Below, piece after piece: positions 25,556 through 34,988 of a stretch of 64,000 bases of DNA (within the stretch, counting starts at the first letter, position 1; the number at the start of each line of letters is the position of its first letter). The translations under genes and the position numbers were made by a program. The stretch is from Streptomyces daqingensis (GTDB lineage Bacteria > Actinomycetota > Actinomycetes > Streptomycetales > Streptomycetaceae): NCBI RefSeq assembly GCF_014645895.1, contig NZ_BMMP01000001.1, positions 347,624 through 411,623 on the forward strand, in the 5' to 3' direction. The notes below the pieces were generated by a model. That model was not told the DNA's origin. It saw only the letters and a program-made list of their open reading frames with translations, and did no database searches.

Positions 25556-26352
25556 TCTCCGACCACGTCGCCGTCACCGAGCAGGTGGCCCAGCAGTACG
25601 AGGCACCCTTCTACGACCCCTTCACCACTCTCGCCTGGCTGGCCGGAAGCACCGAGAGGATCGAACTCGGCACCACCGTCACGGTGTTGCCCTTCCGGCA
25701 CCCGCTGCTGACGGCGAGGGCGGTCGCGAACATCGACAACTTCAGCGGCGGGCGCTTCATCTTCGGCGTCGGCGTGAGCTGGAGCGAGACCGAATACGCG
25801 GCGCTGGGCGTGCCGTTCCGGCGGCGCGGAGCCGTCACGGACGAGTACCTGGACGTCGTCACCCGCGCCTGGCGGCACGAGAAGATCTCCCACCACGGGG
25901 AGTTCGTCTCCTTCGACGACGTGTCGACCGGCCCGCTTCCGGTGCGCACCCCTCCCGTGTGGATCGGCGGGGGCAGCAAGGCCGCCCTGCGCCGCGCCGT
26001 GAAGTACGGCGACGCGTGGCACCCCCTCAACCAGCGCATCGCGTGGTTCCGCGACGAAGCGCTGCCGGCGCTCCGCCGCTTCGCGGACGAAGCGGGCCGT
26101 CCCGTACCGCAGTTCGCGCCCCGGCTGCCGCTGCTGCTGACCGACGCGCCGCTCCCGGACGAGACCCGGCTTGCCGGGCAGGGCACTCTCGACCAGGTCA
26201 GGCGCGACCTGGACGAGCTGGCAGAACTCGGCGCCACCCACGTCCTGTTCGACACCTACCGGGGCGAACCGCGATCGATGCGTCCGCAGGCCGAGGACGA
26301 GCGCGTCCTGGAGACCCTCGCGCAGTACGTGCTCGGCCCGTCGGAGGGGTAG
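25450..26352 (+). CDS. LLM-class F420-dependent oxidoreductase
   Basis: A 300-residue luciferase-like (TIM-barrel) protein. It opens with RYGINILNFGRRTGPSSLLRWARYAEERGFGFAMISDHVAV and continues YDPFTTLAWLAGSTERIELGTTVTVLPFRHPLLTARAVANID. It also has FIFGVGVSWSETEYAALGVPFRRRG and PVWIGGGSKAALRRAVKYGDAWHP, matching the actinobacterial F420-dependent group. It probably reduces or oxidises a small molecule with F420 as hydride carrier. The GTG at 25450 matches the family N-terminus and lies inside the preceding DUF817 gene, so the two are co-transcribed. The substrate is unknown. Confidence 0.9.
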   Translation: MRYGINILNFGRRTGPSSLLRWARYAEERGFGFAMISDHVAVTEQVAQQYEAPFYDPFTTLAWLAGSTERIELGTTVTVLPFRHPLLTARAVANIDNFSGGRFIFGVGVSWSETEYAALGVPFRRRGAVTDEYLDVVTRAWRHEKISHHGEFVSFDDVSTGPLPVRTPPVWIGGGSKAALRRAVKYGDAWHPLNQRIAWFRDEALPALRRFADEAGRPVPQFAPRLPLLLTDAPLPDETRLAGQGTLDQVRRDLDELAELGATHVLFDTYRGEPRSMRPQAEDERVLETLAQYVLGPSEG

Positions 26353-26400
26353 CGCGGGGAGGCGCGGACCAGCGCGGCGGCAGGCCCGGCGCCCCGGCCT

Positions 26401-27192
26401 TCAGCGCGAGGCGCGCTGCGCCTCGACTATCCGGCTGATGGTGTCCTGCGAGTTGCTGCGGCGCTGGATCCTCGCCGCGAACGAGGGGAACTGGCCGGCG
26501 ATCGCCGCGCCCAGCCGCAGCTTCAGCGGAGCGACGTTGACCTCGCACAGATCCCGCTCCACGGCCCGGACGAGCCCCTCGGCGACCTGCTCCGGCGTGA
26601 CGGTCCCCAGCCCGCCGGGCGGTTCGGCTCCGGTGGCGGCGAACATGCCCGCGTCGCGTACGAAACCCGGCTGGACGACGGAGACGCCTACCCCGGTCCC
26701 GTGCAGATCCTGCCGGAAGCCCAGGGCGAAGCCCCGCAGCCCGAACTTGGACGCGGAGTAGAGGGACGCGGACGGCGTGGCCGCCTTGCCCGACATCGAG
26801 CCGACGAACGCGAGATGGCCGCGGCCCCGCTCCACCATGCGCGGGGCCAGGAGGCGAGCCAGCATGACGGGCGCGCGCAGGTTCACGTCGAGGGAGCGGT
26901 CGATCTGCCCGGGCGTGTAGTCGAGCAGGTCGCCGCTGGCGGGGAGTGCTGCGTTCGCGACCAGGATGTCGGCGCCGGAGGCCTCCTCCGCGAGCCGGGT
27001 GACCTGCCCGGCGTCGGCCAGGTCCGCGACGACGCCGCGGGCGCCCAGCTCGTCCGCGAGCGGCTCCAGCACCTCCGCGCGTCGCCCCGTCAGTATCAAC
27101 GTCGCACCGGCATCGGCGAGTTGGCGTGCGATGGTGCGCCCTATGCCGCCGGTGACCCCGGTGAGCAGGACGGTGGATCCAGCGATGCGCAT
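26401..27192 (-). CDS. SDR-family NAD(P)-dependent oxidoreductase
   Basis: A 263-residue classical SDR. The cofactor motif TGVTGGIGRTIARQL is near residues 11-25, followed by ILTGRRAEVLEPLADEL with an Arg pair suggesting NADPH, VADLADAG, NAALPASGD in place of NNAG, SMSGKAA and the catalytic YSASKFGLRGF. The C-terminal extension (APLKLRLGAAIAGQFPSFAARIQRR) places it with DltE/acyl-chain-type SDRs. It is monocistronic, transcribed away from an aldo/keto reductase. The ATG at 27192 follows AGAGGGGCC. Confidence 0.88.
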   Translation of the reverse strand: MRIAGSTVLLTGVTGGIGRTIARQLADAGATLILTGRRAEVLEPLADELGARGVVADLADAGQVTRLAEEASGADILVANAALPASGDLLDYTPGQIDRSLDVNLRAPVMLARLLAPRMVERGRGHLAFVGSMSGKAATPSASLYSASKFGLRGFALGFRQDLHGTGVGVSVVQPGFVRDAGMFAATGAEPPGGLGTVTPEQVAEGLVRAVERDLCEVNVAPLKLRLGAAIAGQFPSFAARIQRRSNSQDTISRIVEAQRASR

Positions 27193-27378
27193 CGGCTCGG
27201 CCCCTCTGGTCGTGGACGCCGGGATCCCGGCGAACTGGACGATACCTGGGAGTAACCCGGCAGGGTTCACCCGACCGCCGGTACGGCCGCCCGCCGGGGC
27301 GTGCCGGTGAGGTTTGAGCAGGGGACGACCGAGGGACCAGCACCGGAAGCCATCCCGAGAGACCGAGGAAGCCAAGAC

Positions 27379-28206
27379 GTGAGCACAGTTCCCGCTGTCA
27401 CCCTCAACAACGGTTCGTCCATGCCTCAGTTGGGCTTCGGCGTGTACCAGGTGCCCGAGGACGAGACCCAGGGCGTGGTGTCCACCGCGCTGGAGCTCGG
27501 GTACCGCAGCATCGACACCGCTTCCCTCTACCGCAACGAGGAAGGTACCGGCCGCGCCATCGCCGCCTCCGGAATCCCGCGCGAAGAGCTCTTCGTGACG
27601 ACGAAGCTGTGGAACACCGACCACGGCCACGACGCCGGCCGGCACGCCTTCGAGGTGTCGCTGGCCAAGCTCGGCCTCGAATACGTGGATCTCTACCTCA
27701 TCCACTGGCCGCTGCCCGCCCGGGACCTGTACGTCGAGACCTGGCGGGCGCTGGAGAAGATTCACGAGCTCGGCCGTGCGAAGGCCGTCGGCGTCTCCAA
27801 CTTCCATACGCCGCACCTGCGCAGGCTCATCGCGGAGACCGACGTGGTGCCCGCCGTCAACCAGATCGAACTCCATCCGAAGCTCCAGCAGGAGCAGTTG
27901 CGCACCTTCCACGCCGACGCCGGCATCGCCACGGAGGCGTGGTCGCCGCTGGGCAGGAACAACGGCGTCCTCGACGACGAAGCCGTGACCGGCGTCGCCC
28001 GCAGGCACGGCCGGACTCCCGCCCAGGTCGTCCTGCGGTGGCACCTGCAGCTGGGCAACGTCGTCATCCCCAAGTCCGTCACGCCCGCCCGGATGCGCGA
28101 GAACATCGACGTCTTCGGCTTCGAGCTCGACGACGAGGACATGGCCGCGATCGGCGCGATGGAGACGGGGGAGCGCGTCGGGCCGGACCCGGACACGCTC
28201 AACTGA
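27379..28206 (+). CDS. Aldo/keto reductase (2,5-diketo-D-gluconate reductase type)
   Basis: A 275-residue (alpha/beta)8 aldo/keto reductase with the full catalytic tetrad: Asp in SIDTASLYRNEEGTG, Tyr in the same segment, Lys in VTTKLWNTDHG and His in LIHWPLP. The C-terminal cofactor-binding region VIPKSVTPARMRENIDVFGFELDDEDM recognises NADPH. Similar enzymes reduce 2,5-diketogluconate, methylglyoxal and many carbonyls. The GTG at 27379 has GAGGAA nine bases upstream. The gene ends just before a perfect 12-bp hairpin shared with the convergent AKR operon. Confidence 0.92.
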   Translation: MSTVPAVTLNNGSSMPQLGFGVYQVPEDETQGVVSTALELGYRSIDTASLYRNEEGTGRAIAASGIPREELFVTTKLWNTDHGHDAGRHAFEVSLAKLGLEYVDLYLIHWPLPARDLYVETWRALEKIHELGRAKAVGVSNFHTPHLRRLIAETDVVPAVNQIELHPKLQQEQLRTFHADAGIATEAWSPLGRNNGVLDDEAVTGVARRHGRTPAQVVLRWHLQLGNVVIPKSVTPARMRENIDVFGFELDDEDMAAIGAMETGERVGPDPDTLN

Positions 28207-28234
28207 AGCGCAGGACGGCGGCACGGCAGAACGC

Positions 28235-28263
28235 GCCCGGTACCGGAAGCCCCGGTACCGGGC
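28235..28263. terminator. Bidirectional terminator, 12-bp perfect stem
   Basis: GCCCGGTACCGG pairs with CCGGTACCGGGC around a 5-base loop (AAGCC). It is located between two convergent aldo/keto reductase genes and serves both directions. Confidence 0.75.
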
Positions 28264-28278
28264 ACGTCGCGCGCCGGG

Positions 28279-29283
<1,005 letters not shown>

Positions 29284-29376
29284 GGGTGATTTCTCCTCGG
29301 ATGATTCCGGTCTCTGTCAGGTTCGTCTGTGTTGCGGTGTGCGTGCCCGGGGGCCCTGCTGCAGGGGGTCTGCCGC

Positions 29377-30351
29377 TCAGGCGATCCCTTCGGGGCTGGC
29401 GCCCCCGACCTGCACGCCGTCGGCCGCGATGCGCTCGATCTCCGCCAGCTCCTCACCGCTCAGCGCGATGCCGGCCGCAGCCGCGCTCGCCTCGATGTTG
29501 GCGCTGCTGCGCGCACCCACCAGCGCCACGTCCGCCCGGGCCAGAACCCACGCGATCGCGATCTGGCTGACGGTGTGGCCGCGCGCCTCCGCGAAAGCGG
29601 CGAGCCGGCGTACCACCTCCACGTTCCGGCGCAGCGCCTCGCCGGTGAAGGCCGTCGCCCGGCTGCGCCAGTCGCTCTCCTCGAAGCGCGTGGTCTCGTC
29701 GAAACGCCCGGTCAGCAGTCCGCTCGCCAGCGGGCTGTAGGCGAGTACGCCGTTGCCGTGCTCCTTCGCGTAGGGGAGGACCCCGTCCTCGATGCCCCTG
29801 CGGAAGAGGTGGTATGGCGGCTGGAGCGTCTCCACGGGCCGTACGGCGGAGAACTCCTCCATCTGCGCCACGTCGTAGTTGGACACCCCGACGTGGCGCA
29901 GCTTGCCCTCGTCGGCCATGTCCTGCAGCGCGCCCGCGGTCTCGGCGGCGGGAACCTCGGGGTCGGGCCAGTGGACCTGGTACAGGTCGATCGTCTCCAC
30001 TCCCAGCGCCCGCAGGCTCTGCTCGACGCCCTCGCGCAGGAAGGCGGGCGAGGCGTCGCGGACTACACCGGACGTCGGCAGGGGGCGGATGCCGCCCTTG
30101 GTGGCGATCACGACGCTCTCCCGGTCCCGGATCAGGTCCTCGCGCAGCGCCTCGCCGAGCAGCCGTTCCGAGGCGCCGAAGCCGTAGGCCTGGGCCGTGT
30201 CGAAGAAGTTGACGCCCAGCTCGCGGGCGTGCCGGATGGCGCGCTTCGCGGCATCCTCGTCGAAGGAGCCCCATTCGCCGCCCAGCTGCCAGGTGCCGTA
30301 CGCCACGCGGGAGACGGTCAGGCCGGTCGCTCCGAGTCGGGTGGTCTGCAT
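29377..30351 (-). CDS. Aldo/keto reductase
   Basis: A 324-residue AKR of the YajO/PcpF-like group. It opens MQTTRLGATGLTVSRVAYGTWQLGGEWG and continues VNFFDTAQAYGFGASERLLGEAL (Asp, Tyr), VIATKGGI (Lys), DLYQVHWPDPEVP (His) and the cofactor region VALVGARSSANIEASA. The ATG at 30351 has GAGGAG seven bases upstream and fits the family start. It is the first gene of a probable two-AKR operon and diverges from a LysR gene across a 107-base promoter region containing an inverted repeat. That points to LysR control. Substrates are unknown. Confidence 0.9.
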   Translation of the reverse strand: MQTTRLGATGLTVSRVAYGTWQLGGEWGSFDEDAAKRAIRHARELGVNFFDTAQAYGFGASERLLGEALREDLIRDRESVVIATKGGIRPLPTSGVVRDASPAFLREGVEQSLRALGVETIDLYQVHWPDPEVPAAETAGALQDMADEGKLRHVGVSNYDVAQMEEFSAVRPVETLQPPYHLFRRGIEDGVLPYAKEHGNGVLAYSPLASGLLTGRFDETTRFEESDWRSRATAFTGEALRRNVEVVRRLAAFAEARGHTVSQIAIAWVLARADVALVGARSSANIEASAAAAGIALSGEELAEIERIAADGVQVGGASPEGIA

Positions 30352-30407
30352 GCGTGCGCTCCTCACGTGGCGGCGGTGGACTCCTCAAGCCTCACGCGCC
30401 CGCTGCC

Positions 30408-30436
30408 ATCCGTCCAATAGAAGAAAGTGAACGGAT
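30408..30436. promoter_or_regulatory. LysR-type operator candidate, ATCCGT-N17-ACGGAT
   Basis: Perfect 6-base inverted half-sites (30408-30413 and 30431-30436) flank a 17-base AT-richer core in the divergent promoter region between the AKR operon and the LysR gene. The T...A spacing is in the range seen for LysR-type sites. Confidence 0.45.
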
Positions 30437-30458
30437 TCAGCGCGTAGCCTTCTCAATC

Positions 30459-31355
30459 GTGGAACTACGGCACCTCGAGTACTTCGTCACCGTCGCGGAG
30501 GAGCGGCACTTCACACGCGCCGCCGAACTGCTGATGGTCTCCCAGTCGGGCCTGTCCGCCTCCGTGCGGGCGCTGGAGCGCGAGCTGGGGGCGAAGCTCT
30601 TCGTACGCACCACGCGCAGCGTCGAGTTGACCGAAGCGGGCCGGGCCCTGCTGGGCGAGGCCACCCGGACGCTCGCGAGCGTCCGGGCCGCCAGGGAGGC
30701 CGTCGCCTCCGTGCAGGGGCTGCTGCGGGGCACCCTCAGCGTGGGCACCGAGCAGTGCATCGCCGGGGTGCACGTGCCCGAGCTGCTGGCGCGCTTCCGC
30801 ACGGAGCACCCCGGGGTGGAGATCCGGCTGCGGCAGACGGGTTCGGCACAGCTCGCGGAGGCCGTCGCCGCCGGGCGGCTCGACCTGGCGTTCGTAGCCC
30901 TGTGCGAGCCGCCCCCTCAGGGCGTACGGCTCCTCCCGCTGACCGAGGAGCCGCTGGTCCTGCTGTGCCATCCGGGGCACCCGCTGGCGTCCGGCGGGCA
31001 GGCGCGATGGGCGGACCTCAAGGGCGAAGCCCTCGTCGACTTCCAACTCGACTGGGGAGTACGCCAGTTGACGGAGAGGACGTTCGCGGCCGCGGGGGTG
31101 GAGCGGCAGGTGGCGCTGGAGGTCAACGACGTCCACAGCATGATCGAACTGGTGGAGCAGGGGCTCGGGGTGGCCGTCGTGCCGCGGCACTTCGCCCACA
31201 AGCCGCCGGCGTCCGGACTGCGGGCGGTGCGGCTGACGGACGGTCCGGCGCCGTCGTGGAAGGTCTCCGTCGCGCTGCCCGCCGGGGACGCGGCCAGCCC
31301 GGCGGCCCGGAAGCTCTGCGCCTACCTGGGGCTGGCGCCCGGCGCGGACGACTGA
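30459..31355 (+). CDS. LysR-family transcriptional regulator
   Basis: A 298-residue LysR regulator. The N-terminal helix-turn-helix (residues 1-62) reads MELRHLEYFVTVAEERHFTRAAELLMVSQSGLSASVRALERELGAKLF. The effector-binding domain (about 90-290) carries LLRGTLSVGTEQ, RLDLAFVAL and MIELVEQGLGVAVVPRHFA. The GTG at 30459 gives exactly the family N-terminus; the frame is open further upstream without similarity. It is divergently transcribed from two aldo/keto reductases, which it presumably controls together with itself, in response to an unknown inducer. Confidence 0.92.
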   Translation: MELRHLEYFVTVAEERHFTRAAELLMVSQSGLSASVRALERELGAKLFVRTTRSVELTEAGRALLGEATRTLASVRAAREAVASVQGLLRGTLSVGTEQCIAGVHVPELLARFRTEHPGVEIRLRQTGSAQLAEAVAAGRLDLAFVALCEPPPQGVRLLPLTEEPLVLLCHPGHPLASGGQARWADLKGEALVDFQLDWGVRQLTERTFAAAGVERQVALEVNDVHSMIELVEQGLGVAVVPRHFAHKPPASGLRAVRLTDGPAPSWKVSVALPAGDAASPAARKLCAYLGLAPGADD

Positions 31356-31586
31356 CGACGCTGAGGTCGCGGGCGCCAGCAGGAACGAGCACGTTCGCGT
31401 ACGGGAACGAGCCGCTCGCGCCGCGCAGTTCGGCCCGCCGCCCCGCGCGAAACCCCGTTCCCGCACCGGCATTGCGTTGTTGACCGGCTGGCGCCCCGGC
31501 CGTGAGGATCGATGGATTCGGCAGCGCCGGGGCGTCCGCGCCCGCCCGGCGCACCGCGTTTCGCTACACCGGTGCCGGGAGGACCG

Positions 31587-34500
31587 ATGACCTCAGCAGA
31601 CCCCGCCCCCGTTTCCACGGACGCCGCGGCACCGGATTTTCCCGGCCCCCGCGCCGGTCAGCACCCCCTTTCCCGTGCGGCCAGGCTCTCCCGGCGGCGC
31701 TTTCTGCAGGGCACGGCAGGGGCCGCCGCCACGGGCGCCGTCATGGCCGGCGGAGCGGGGACGGCAGTGGCCGCCGCACCCGGCGCTCCCGAGTCCGCCC
31801 CCTCGTCCAGGGTCACGCTCTCCTTCACCGCGGCCACCAACGGGGCCGCGACGCTCGCGCCGGGCGGGGACAGGCTCGTCGCCGAGGTCCAGAACGTCCT
31901 GTGGTCCGTGCCCCGGCGGGGCGGCGGCCGCGCCGTACCGCTCACGGAGCCCGAACTCGAGCCGACGCGGCCCCAGTTCTCCCCGGACGGCCGCCGACTC
32001 GTCGTCTGCGCCTACCGGGGCGGCGGCTTCCACCTGTGGACCATGCGGGCCGACGGCTCCGGGCTGCGCCAGCGCACCGACGGCCCGTGGGACGACCGCG
32101 GACCCGCGTGGTCCCCCGACGGCACCCGGATCGCCTTCTCCTCCGAGCGCGGCGGCGACACGGTCACCGGAAGTCCCTACCGCATCTGGGTGATCGACGT
32201 CCGTACGGGCGAACTGACCCGCCTGACAGGGCTGCCGGGGCAGGACGGCCCCGAACAGGACGGAGCCTGGGAGGACTTCGACCCCACATGGTCCCCGGAC
32301 GGCGAGCGGGTGCTGTTCGTACGGGCGATCCCCGTGGAAGGCGAGGAGGGCCCGGTGCTGCAGGCCCGCACGATCGCCTCCGTCCAGGCCGACGGCGAGA
32401 GCGCGGTGCGCACCGAGTACACGGAGAAGAGCGAAGCGGACGTCATGACCCCGGCCGTCTCGCCGGACGGACGCCTCGCCCACCTCCGCACCACCGCGGC
32501 TCCCTCCGGATCCTGCACCCTCGTCGTGGACGGTGAACCGCTGGACGCCGGCGGCGAGGTGCTGCCCGTGCCCCCGCGCTGGGCCGGCTCCGGCGCGCTG
32601 CTGCTCACCGTCGACGGGCAGTTCAGCATCGTGCGCACCGAGGACCCCGGCGGAACCGAACGCATTCCCTTCACCGCCGCGGCGTCCGTGGACCGGCCCC
32701 GGTACCGCGTCAAGGACTACGACTTCGACGCCGGCGGCGGCAGCCGCGCCGTACGGTCGCTGCACCTGCCCGCTCTCTCGCCCGACGGCCGCCGGGTGGC
32801 CTTCGCTGCTCTCAACGCCCTGTGGGTCGCGGAGACTTCGGTCGGCAGACGGCCCCGAAAGGTCCTGCAGGCCACCGCCACGCGCTACCCGCTCGCCCCC
32901 ACCTGGACGCCCGACGGCAGCGGCCTCGTCTACTCCGACGACCGGGACGGGCTGTTCGCCGTCTACAGGCGCGACCTGCGCTCCGGGAAGGACGAACTCC
33001 TCTCCCGCGGCGGACGCGTCTTCCCCGTCCTCTCCCCGGACGGCACGAAGCTCGCCTGCCTGGACATGGTGGGCAACCTGATCGTGCGGGACCTGCCCGC
33101 CGGGACCGAGAAGGTCCTCGCCGAACCGCTCGGAGCCGCCGGGCTTCCCGGCAGGCCGAGCTGGGCGCCGGACGGCCGCCACATCGCGCTGTGCGACCGC
33201 AACCGTCTCAATCAGCGCTTCCGCGAGGGCTACAACCTGATCCGCGTCGTGTCCGCCGAAAGCGGCGGCGACCGGCTGTACCCCGTCGCGCCGCACACCT
33301 CGCTCTCCGACCGCTACGACAGCGGTCCCGTCTGGTCGCCCGACGGCCGCCACCTGGCGCTCGTCAGCGAGTCCGCGCTGTGGCTGCTGCCGGTACGCCC
33401 CGACGGCACACCCGACGGGAAACCCCGGCGGCTGACCGACGAGAGCGCCGACCACCCCTCCTGGTCGGGGGATTCGCGCACCGTCCTCTACTTGTCCGCC
33501 GGCAGGCTGCGCAGCGTCGACGTGCGTACGGGCGAGGCACGCACCGTCCCGGTGAAGCTGCACCACCGGCGTCCGCGCGCCCGCGACACGGTCGTCCACG
33601 CGGGGCGGCTCTGGGACGGCACGGGAGAGACGGTCCGCGAGGACGTCGACATCCTGGTGCGGGGCGGCCGCGTCCGCGCCGTGGCCCCGCACCGGGCCGG
33701 CCGCGCGGCCGCCCGCCGCATCGACGCCGCCGGGTACACCGTCCTGCCGGGCCTGTGGGACTCCCACACCCACCCCTGGCAGAGCACGTACGGCGGGCGG
33801 CAGACGGCCACGCAGCTCGCGTTCGGCATCACGACCGCCGTCGCCCTCGGCGGTTTCGCCTACGAGCAGGCCCGCATCCGCGAGGCAGTGGCCCACGGCA
33901 GCCTCGCGGGGCCGCGGCTCCTGGCCACCGGGGAGCTGCTCGACGGCCCCCGCGTCGCCTACAGCATGGGGCGTGCGCACCGCACCCGGGAGGGACTGCG
34001 CCGTTCGCTGGAGCGGGCCGAAGGCCTCGACTGGGACTTCGTGAAGACCTACGTACGGGCGCCGGGCTGGATCATGGCGCAGGCGGCGGAGTTCGCACAC
34101 GAGCGGCTGGGAGTACGGGCGGGCAGCCATCTGTGCACTCCCGGGGTGCAGCTGGGCGGGGACGTCACGACGCATCTGCAGGCCACGCAGCGTCTGGAGT
34201 TCGGCCGCGCGACCACCGCGACGGGACGGGCGTTCGGCGACGTCGAGGAGATCTACACCGCCGACGGAGCCCGCTTCCACCTCATCGCCACTCCCTTCGC
34301 GGCCATCCCCCTGGTGGGCTCGGACCCGGCGCTCGCGGACGACCCGCGGGTGACCCGGATGATGCCTCCGTGGGACACCGCCGCCGTAGAGGACCTTGCC
34401 GCGCAGCCGCCCACGGACGCCCAACTGACCGCACTGCGGCGGGAGACGGACATATACCGGCGAGTGCTGGACGCAGGCGGACTCATCGCCCTCGGCACCG

Positions 34501-34910
34501 ACCAGCCGCTCGTGCCCGTCGGTCTGCACCTCCACATCGCGCTGCGCGCACTCCACAGGGGAGGCATGTCGCCGGCCGAGGCGCTGCGCACGGCGACGGT
34601 GATGCCCGCGCGCGTCTTCGGCGCCGAGGGCGACCTGGGAACCGTCGAGGAGGGCAAGCTGGCCGACCTCACCCTCGTCGACGGCGACCCCTTCACGGAC
34701 TTCGACGAGCTTGTGCGCACGGCCGCCGTCGTCCGGGGCGGCGAGCTGTTCGAGCAGACCGCCCTCCTCGACGCCTTCCCCGAACCGGCCGGTGGGGGAG
34801 GGGCGGCCGTACGCGAGGACACCGACGGTGACCGTGGCGCCGTGACGCTCGACTGGCGGAAGGTCAGCAGGCAGCTGCGCAAGGAAGGGTGCTGCGACGC
34901 GGGCGTGTGA
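31587..34910 (+). CDS. Exported TolB-like beta-propeller / amidohydrolase fusion protein
   Basis: A protein of 1,107 residues (1,132 if it starts at ATG 31512). The N-terminus has a twin-arginine signal (LSRRRFLQGTAGAAATGAVMAGG), so it should be secreted folded. Residues about 60-680 contain repeated WD40/PD40-like blades (SPDGRRLVV, WSPDGTRIAF, WSPDGERVLF, WTPDGSGLVY, LSPDGTKLAC, WAPDGRHIAL, WSPDGRHLAL), forming TolB-type propellers. Residues about 690-1060 are an amidohydrolase: LPGLWDSHTHPW (metal His pair), a middle H-L-C segment, ALGTDQPL (Asp), then MSPAEALRTATVMPARVFG and LADLTLVDGDP. It probably cleaves a cyclic amide or peptide-like bond outside the cell. The shorter start gives a normal Tat n-region and has GGGAGG upstream. 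Confidence 0.88.
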   Translation: MTSADPAPVSTDAAAPDFPGPRAGQHPLSRAARLSRRRFLQGTAGAAATGAVMAGGAGTAVAAAPGAPESAPSSRVTLSFTAATNGAATLAPGGDRLVAEVQNVLWSVPRRGGGRAVPLTEPELEPTRPQFSPDGRRLVVCAYRGGGFHLWTMRADGSGLRQRTDGPWDDRGPAWSPDGTRIAFSSERGGDTVTGSPYRIWVIDVRTGELTRLTGLPGQDGPEQDGAWEDFDPTWSPDGERVLFVRAIPVEGEEGPVLQARTIASVQADGESAVRTEYTEKSEADVMTPAVSPDGRLAHLRTTAAPSGSCTLVVDGEPLDAGGEVLPVPPRWAGSGALLLTVDGQFSIVRTEDPGGTERIPFTAAASVDRPRYRVKDYDFDAGGGSRAVRSLHLPALSPDGRRVAFAALNALWVAETSVGRRPRKVLQATATRYPLAPTWTPDGSGLVYSDDRDGLFAVYRRDLRSGKDELLSRGGRVFPVLSPDGTKLACLDMVGNLIVRDLPAGTEKVLAEPLGAAGLPGRPSWAPDGRHIALCDRNRLNQRFREGYNLIRVVSAESGGDRLYPVAPHTSLSDRYDSGPVWSPDGRHLALVSESALWLLPVRPDGTPDGKPRRLTDESADHPSWSGDSRTVLYLSAGRLRSVDVRTGEARTVPVKLHHRRPRARDTVVHAGRLWDGTGETVREDVDILVRGGRVRAVAPHRAGRAAARRIDAAGYTVLPGLWDSHTHPWQSTYGGRQTATQLAFGITTAVALGGFAYEQARIREAVAHGSLAGPRLLATGELLDGPRVAYSMGRAHRTREGLRRSLERAEGLDWDFVKTYVRAPGWIMAQAAEFAHERLGVRAGSHLCTPGVQLGGDVTTHLQATQRLEFGRATTATGRAFGDVEEIYTADGARFHLIATPFAAIPLVGSDPALADDPRVTRMMPPWDTAAVEDLAAQPPTDAQLTALRRETDIYRRVLDAGGLIALGTDQPLVPVGLHLHIALRALHRGGMSPAEALRTATVMPARVFGAEGDLGTVEEGKLADLTLVDGDPFTDFDELVRTAAVVRGGELFEQTALLDAFPEPAGGGGAAVREDTDGDRGAVTLDWRKVSRQLRKEGCCDAGV

Positions 34911-34924
34911 AGCAGGGGCGGCGC

Positions 34925-34951
34925 GCGGGGAGCGACGCTCGGCGCCCCCGC
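34925..34951. terminator. GC-rich hairpin between convergent genes
   Basis: GCGGGG (34925-34930) and CCCCGC (34946-34951) pair, with an inner AGCG/CGCT stem. It is located between the amidohydrolase gene and the convergent MFS gene. Confidence 0.4.
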
Positions 34952-34988
34952 CCGCGTCTCTCGATGCCCAAAGGGGCGTTCCCGTGCG

